Origin: Candidatus Omnitrophica bacterium UBA1562
GTDB taxonomy: Bacteria; Omnitrophota; Gorgyraeia; Gygaellales; Profunditerraquicolaceae
NCBI GenBank assembly: GCA_002322525.1
Contig: DCOU01000080.1
Span: 1 to 7,990, forward strand
Length of the DNA: 7,990 nucleotides
Direction: 5' to 3'
Shown: positions 6,846-7,990 of the stretch, one piece after another
How the letters are laid out: each line of letters begins with the position of its first letter
Numbering within the stretch: position 1 is the first letter of the stretch
Program-made: the position numbers and the translations under genes
Notes under the pieces: generated by a model
Told to the model about the DNA's origin: nothing
Databases searched by the model: none
Seen by the model: only the letters and a program-made list of their open reading frames with translations

Positions 6846-7516
6846 TGATGAATCCCTTCTTTTCCAATAAACTTTTCAATAGCCCTTATCCAAGAATTTC
6901 CTTCTTCGCCAAATTTCTCTTTAGAAAAACGATAATCGTGCTTCCGCATAAATTCTTTCAATTCTGCAATTAAACCTGATATTTTTACCCCTTCGATGTC
7001 AAGAAGCTCTGCGCCGAGCTTCTTGCTCTTGCATTTTTGAAGCACAAACGCTAAATGGGGCAGACATAATCCAAATGAATGCTTATAATGAAAACTGAAT
7101 TCTGCATCGTCAAAACTTTCCCAGAATACAGAGACATAGCGTTCTACTACATCTATTTCTTGTTTACAAAACATACAAATTTTCTTCGTGGCAACCCCAG
7201 GATTAATGCTTTTAAGCAATTCTTTAATAGAAAAAGATTCATCTAATTCATTTATTTGTTTCAAAACTATATTCATTAAATCGTTATATACAATTGCCTG
7301 GCCAAAGCCGTCTCCGAACTTTTGTAGCTGCCAGGCATGGCGATTACAGAACCCCGAAGAAGCTTTGATATCTTCTCTGACTCTCGGATCGTTGACGCTT
7401 TCATATAGAAAATCATCCATAAACTTATGCGTGTTCTTTTTAACAAGAAAGCAAATCGGGCAGCCTTCTTTCAGCGCTTCTAGAAGATTAAAATATGTTG
7501 TATGTTTTGGGCCCAT
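6833..7516 (-). CDS. DUF6062-type Cys/His-rich protein, paralogue B
   Basis: 227-residue soluble protein, more canonical for DUF6062 than the copy at 3314-4006: CPIC (19-22), 'FLYESVNDPRVRE' (36-48), SGFCNRHAWQL (54-64), CMFC (114-117), FGLCLPH (148-154) and SWIRAIEKFIG (208-218). The two CxxC-CxxH sets suggest two metal sites or redox centres; function unknown. It is the first gene behind fluoride riboswitch 1. The ATG at 7516 comes immediately after the U tract of the second terminator arm. The only Shine-Dalgarno-like sequence is the GAGG in that arm (about 11 nt away), so the terminator hairpin could also hide the ribosome site. It is separated from eno by 2 nt. The shared position of both paralogues behind fluoride switches is the best clue to a role in fluoride tolerance (inference). 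Confidence 0.9.
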   Translation of the reverse strand: MGPKHTTYFNLLEALKEGCPICFLVKKNTHKFMDDFLYESVNDPRVREDIKASSGFCNRHAWQLQKFGDGFGQAIVYNDLMNIVLKQINELDESFSIKELLKSINPGVATKKICMFCKQEIDVVERYVSVFWESFDDAEFSFHYKHSFGLCLPHLAFVLQKCKSKKLGAELLDIEGVKISGLIAELKEFMRKHDYRFSKEKFGEEGNSWIRAIEKFIGKEGIHQKGA

Positions 7517-7552
7517 AAAAAATAAAACCTCTACCTATGGTTTTGGTAGGGG
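7517..7552 (-). terminator. Second terminator arm of fluoride riboswitch 1
   Basis: Local hairpin CCCCTACC (7552-7545) with GGTAGAGG (7535-7528), one mismatch, 9-nt loop, followed by TTTTATTTTTT up to the ATG. The 3' arm GTAGAGGTT (7534-7526) is also a perfect 9-bp partner for the aptamer tail AACCTCTAC (7590-7582), better than the first arm. So it can terminate on its own or as an alternative long-range terminator. Confidence 0.75.
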
Positions 7553-7559
7553 CCTATAC

Positions 7560-7588
7560 AAAAAGTCCTCTACCATTGCTAGTAGAGG
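7560..7588 (-). terminator. First terminator of fluoride riboswitch 1
   Basis: Stem CCTCTAC (7588-7582) with GTAGAGG (7573-7567), 7 bp, 8-nt loop, then ACTTTTT. The 5' arm is the aptamer's conserved 3' tail, so forming the aptamer pseudoknot (fluoride bound) blocks this hairpin. This is the same design as riboswitch 2 and predicts fluoride-dependent read-through. Confidence 0.85.
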
Positions 7589-7633
7589 TTATCAACCTTC
7601 CCGTTTGAGGTGGTTACGGCGAACCTCATCGCC
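7581..7633 (-). promoter_or_regulatory. Fluoride riboswitch 1 (crcB-motif aptamer)
   Basis: 53-nt aptamer, very like the structurally studied Thermotoga-type fluoride RNA. GGCGATGAGGTTCGCC forms P1 (GGCG/CGCC) around the GAUGAGGUU loop. The linker GUAACC follows, then P2 ACCT (7611-7608) with AGGT (7598-7595), the conserved TGAT, and the tail AACCTCTACT. Loop GAGGUU and tail AACCUC make a perfect 6-bp pseudoknot. Its promoter lies inside the end of the xre gene, giving a leader of about 15 nt before the aptamer. Downstream genes are DUF6062 paralogue B, eno and the HEAT protein, and by read-through possibly everything beyond. Confidence 0.94.
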
Positions 7634-7651
7634 TTTCAATTTAAGTCTTCT

Positions 7652-7855
7652 TTAAATAATACCATCCTTTGCAAAAAAGTCAAGCGAAACCCCTAATACC
7701 CTCGCAATTCCTGCCATAGTTTGAAACGTAGAATGCTTTGATTCTCCAGATTCAATTTTTACAATTGTATTGTAGGAAATGCCTGCCAAATGAGCTAATT
7801 TCTCTTGTGATAAACCTTTTTTTATTCTTAATTCTCTTATCTTTTTAGCGAGCAT
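7652..7855 (-). CDS. Small XRE/Cro-type DNA-binding regulator
   Basis: 67 residues, essentially one helix-turn-helix domain of the Cro/C1 (HTH_3) type. Helix 1 'KIRELRIKKG', the HTH 'LSQEKLAHLAGISYNTIVKIESG' region (15-37, key residues Gln17, Ala21, Ser27, Ile31, Glu35) and a third part ending in 'MAGIARVLGVSLDFFAKDG'. There is no sensor or dimerisation domain. Solo XRE proteins of this size often autoregulate or serve as antitoxins, but no toxin gene is adjacent in the window. No clear Shine-Dalgarno precedes the ATG (A/T-rich). Its 3' end carries the promoter of the fluoride switch operon, and its stop is 18 nt before the aptamer, so it could influence that operon by binding nearby; this is inference. 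Confidence 0.88.
   Translation of the reverse strand: MLAKKIRELRIKKGLSQEKLAHLAGISYNTIVKIESGESKHSTFQTMAGIARVLGVSLDFFAKDGII
7656..7683 (-). promoter_or_regulatory. Promoter for the riboswitch 1 transcript
   Basis: TTGACT (-35, 7683-7678) and TATTAT (-10, 7661-7656) with a 16-bp spacer; TGG directly before the -10 fits an extended -10 element. Each box is one base from consensus. Transcription should start near 7650-7648, about 15 nt before the aptamer. It lies wholly inside the last codons of the xre gene, so the riboswitch operon can be expressed independently of the regulator's promoter. Confidence 0.72.
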
Positions 7856-7990
7856 TTTATATTGACATTTAATTGATTATACTATAAAATCTTACATGTA
7901 GATATTTAAAGGAAACCATTCTTACAATGCTATAATATACCACAAAAGTAATAATTTTAAAATCAAAACACTACTTTGTTAAAAAATATT
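7856..7990. other. A/T-rich intergenic edge upstream of xre
   Basis: 135 bp without a gene. On the minus strand TATAAT (7881-7876) could be the -10 of the xre promoter, but the -35 is weak. TACATGTA at 7893-7900 is an 8-bp palindrome that could be an operator for the XRE protein. Nothing else is recognisable. Confidence 0.5.
7862..7890 (+). promoter_or_regulatory. Possible divergent promoter
   Basis: On the plus strand TTGACA (7862-7867) is followed after 17 bp by TAAAAT (7885-7890), one base off the -10 consensus. It would read rightwards out of the window, away from xre. The region is very A/T-rich, so a chance match is possible. No open reading frame follows in the remaining 100 bp. Confidence 0.35.

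Noticed and set aside
7517..7588. Repeat array from the recurring CCTCTACC units
   Set aside because: The repeats are explained by terminator arms pairing with the aptamer tail. There are too few, and the spacing is too irregular, for a CRISPR or other array.
7652..7855. Antitoxin of a toxin-antitoxin pair
   Set aside because: The size fits, but no toxin-like gene lies on either side within the window.
7893..7986. Start of a divergent gene on the plus strand
   Set aside because: The ATGs seen meet stop codons within one or two codons (ATG TAG; ATG CTA TAA).

Overview
This 8 kb bacterial window holds a single block of genes, all on the minus strand and read from right to left. Coding density is very high. 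Genes abut or overlap by a few bases, and the only non-coding stretches are three leaders and the right-hand edge. Moderate GC, a K+-dependent ion-pumping pyrophosphatase, and many lineage-restricted small proteins beside housekeeping enzymes suggest an uncultured anaerobic bacterium. Omnitrophota or a similar candidate phylum is my guess, with low confidence.

In transcription order the layout is as follows. A small XRE-type regulator (7855-7652) comes first. A good promoter lies inside its 3' end, followed by fluoride riboswitch 1 (aptamer 7633-7581) with two terminator arms. Next is a cysteine/histidine-rich DUF6062-type protein (7516-6833), enolase (6830-5562) and a small zinc-ribbon/HEAT protein (5565-5272). 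Fluoride riboswitch 2 (aptamer 5257-5211) follows, with its own perfect 11-bp terminator. After it come an MFS transporter (5185-4007), a second DUF6062-type paralogue (4006-3314), a small P-loop ATPase (3313-2612), an unrecognised protein with two PH-like halves (2609-1620), and a membrane pyrophosphatase, hppA (1553 running off the left edge).

The main discovery is a pair of fluoride riboswitches placed in series along one gene block. In both, the 3' strand of the aptamer pseudoknot is also the 5' arm of an intrinsic terminator. This is the usual design for a fluoride-activated transcriptional ON switch. The pseudoknot pairing is kept by different bases in the two copies, which supports the call independently of the primary motif.

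The genes downstream make biochemical sense for fluoride stress. Enolase is a classic fluoride target. Pyrophosphatases are another fluoride-sensitive class, and the gene here is the membrane, ion-pumping type. No recognisable crcB or CLC-F fluoride channel gene lies in the window. The MFS transporter, the two DUF6062 paralogues, the ATPase and the PH-like protein are therefore candidates for new fluoride-response components. The sequence supports the regulation; what the unknown proteins do is inference.
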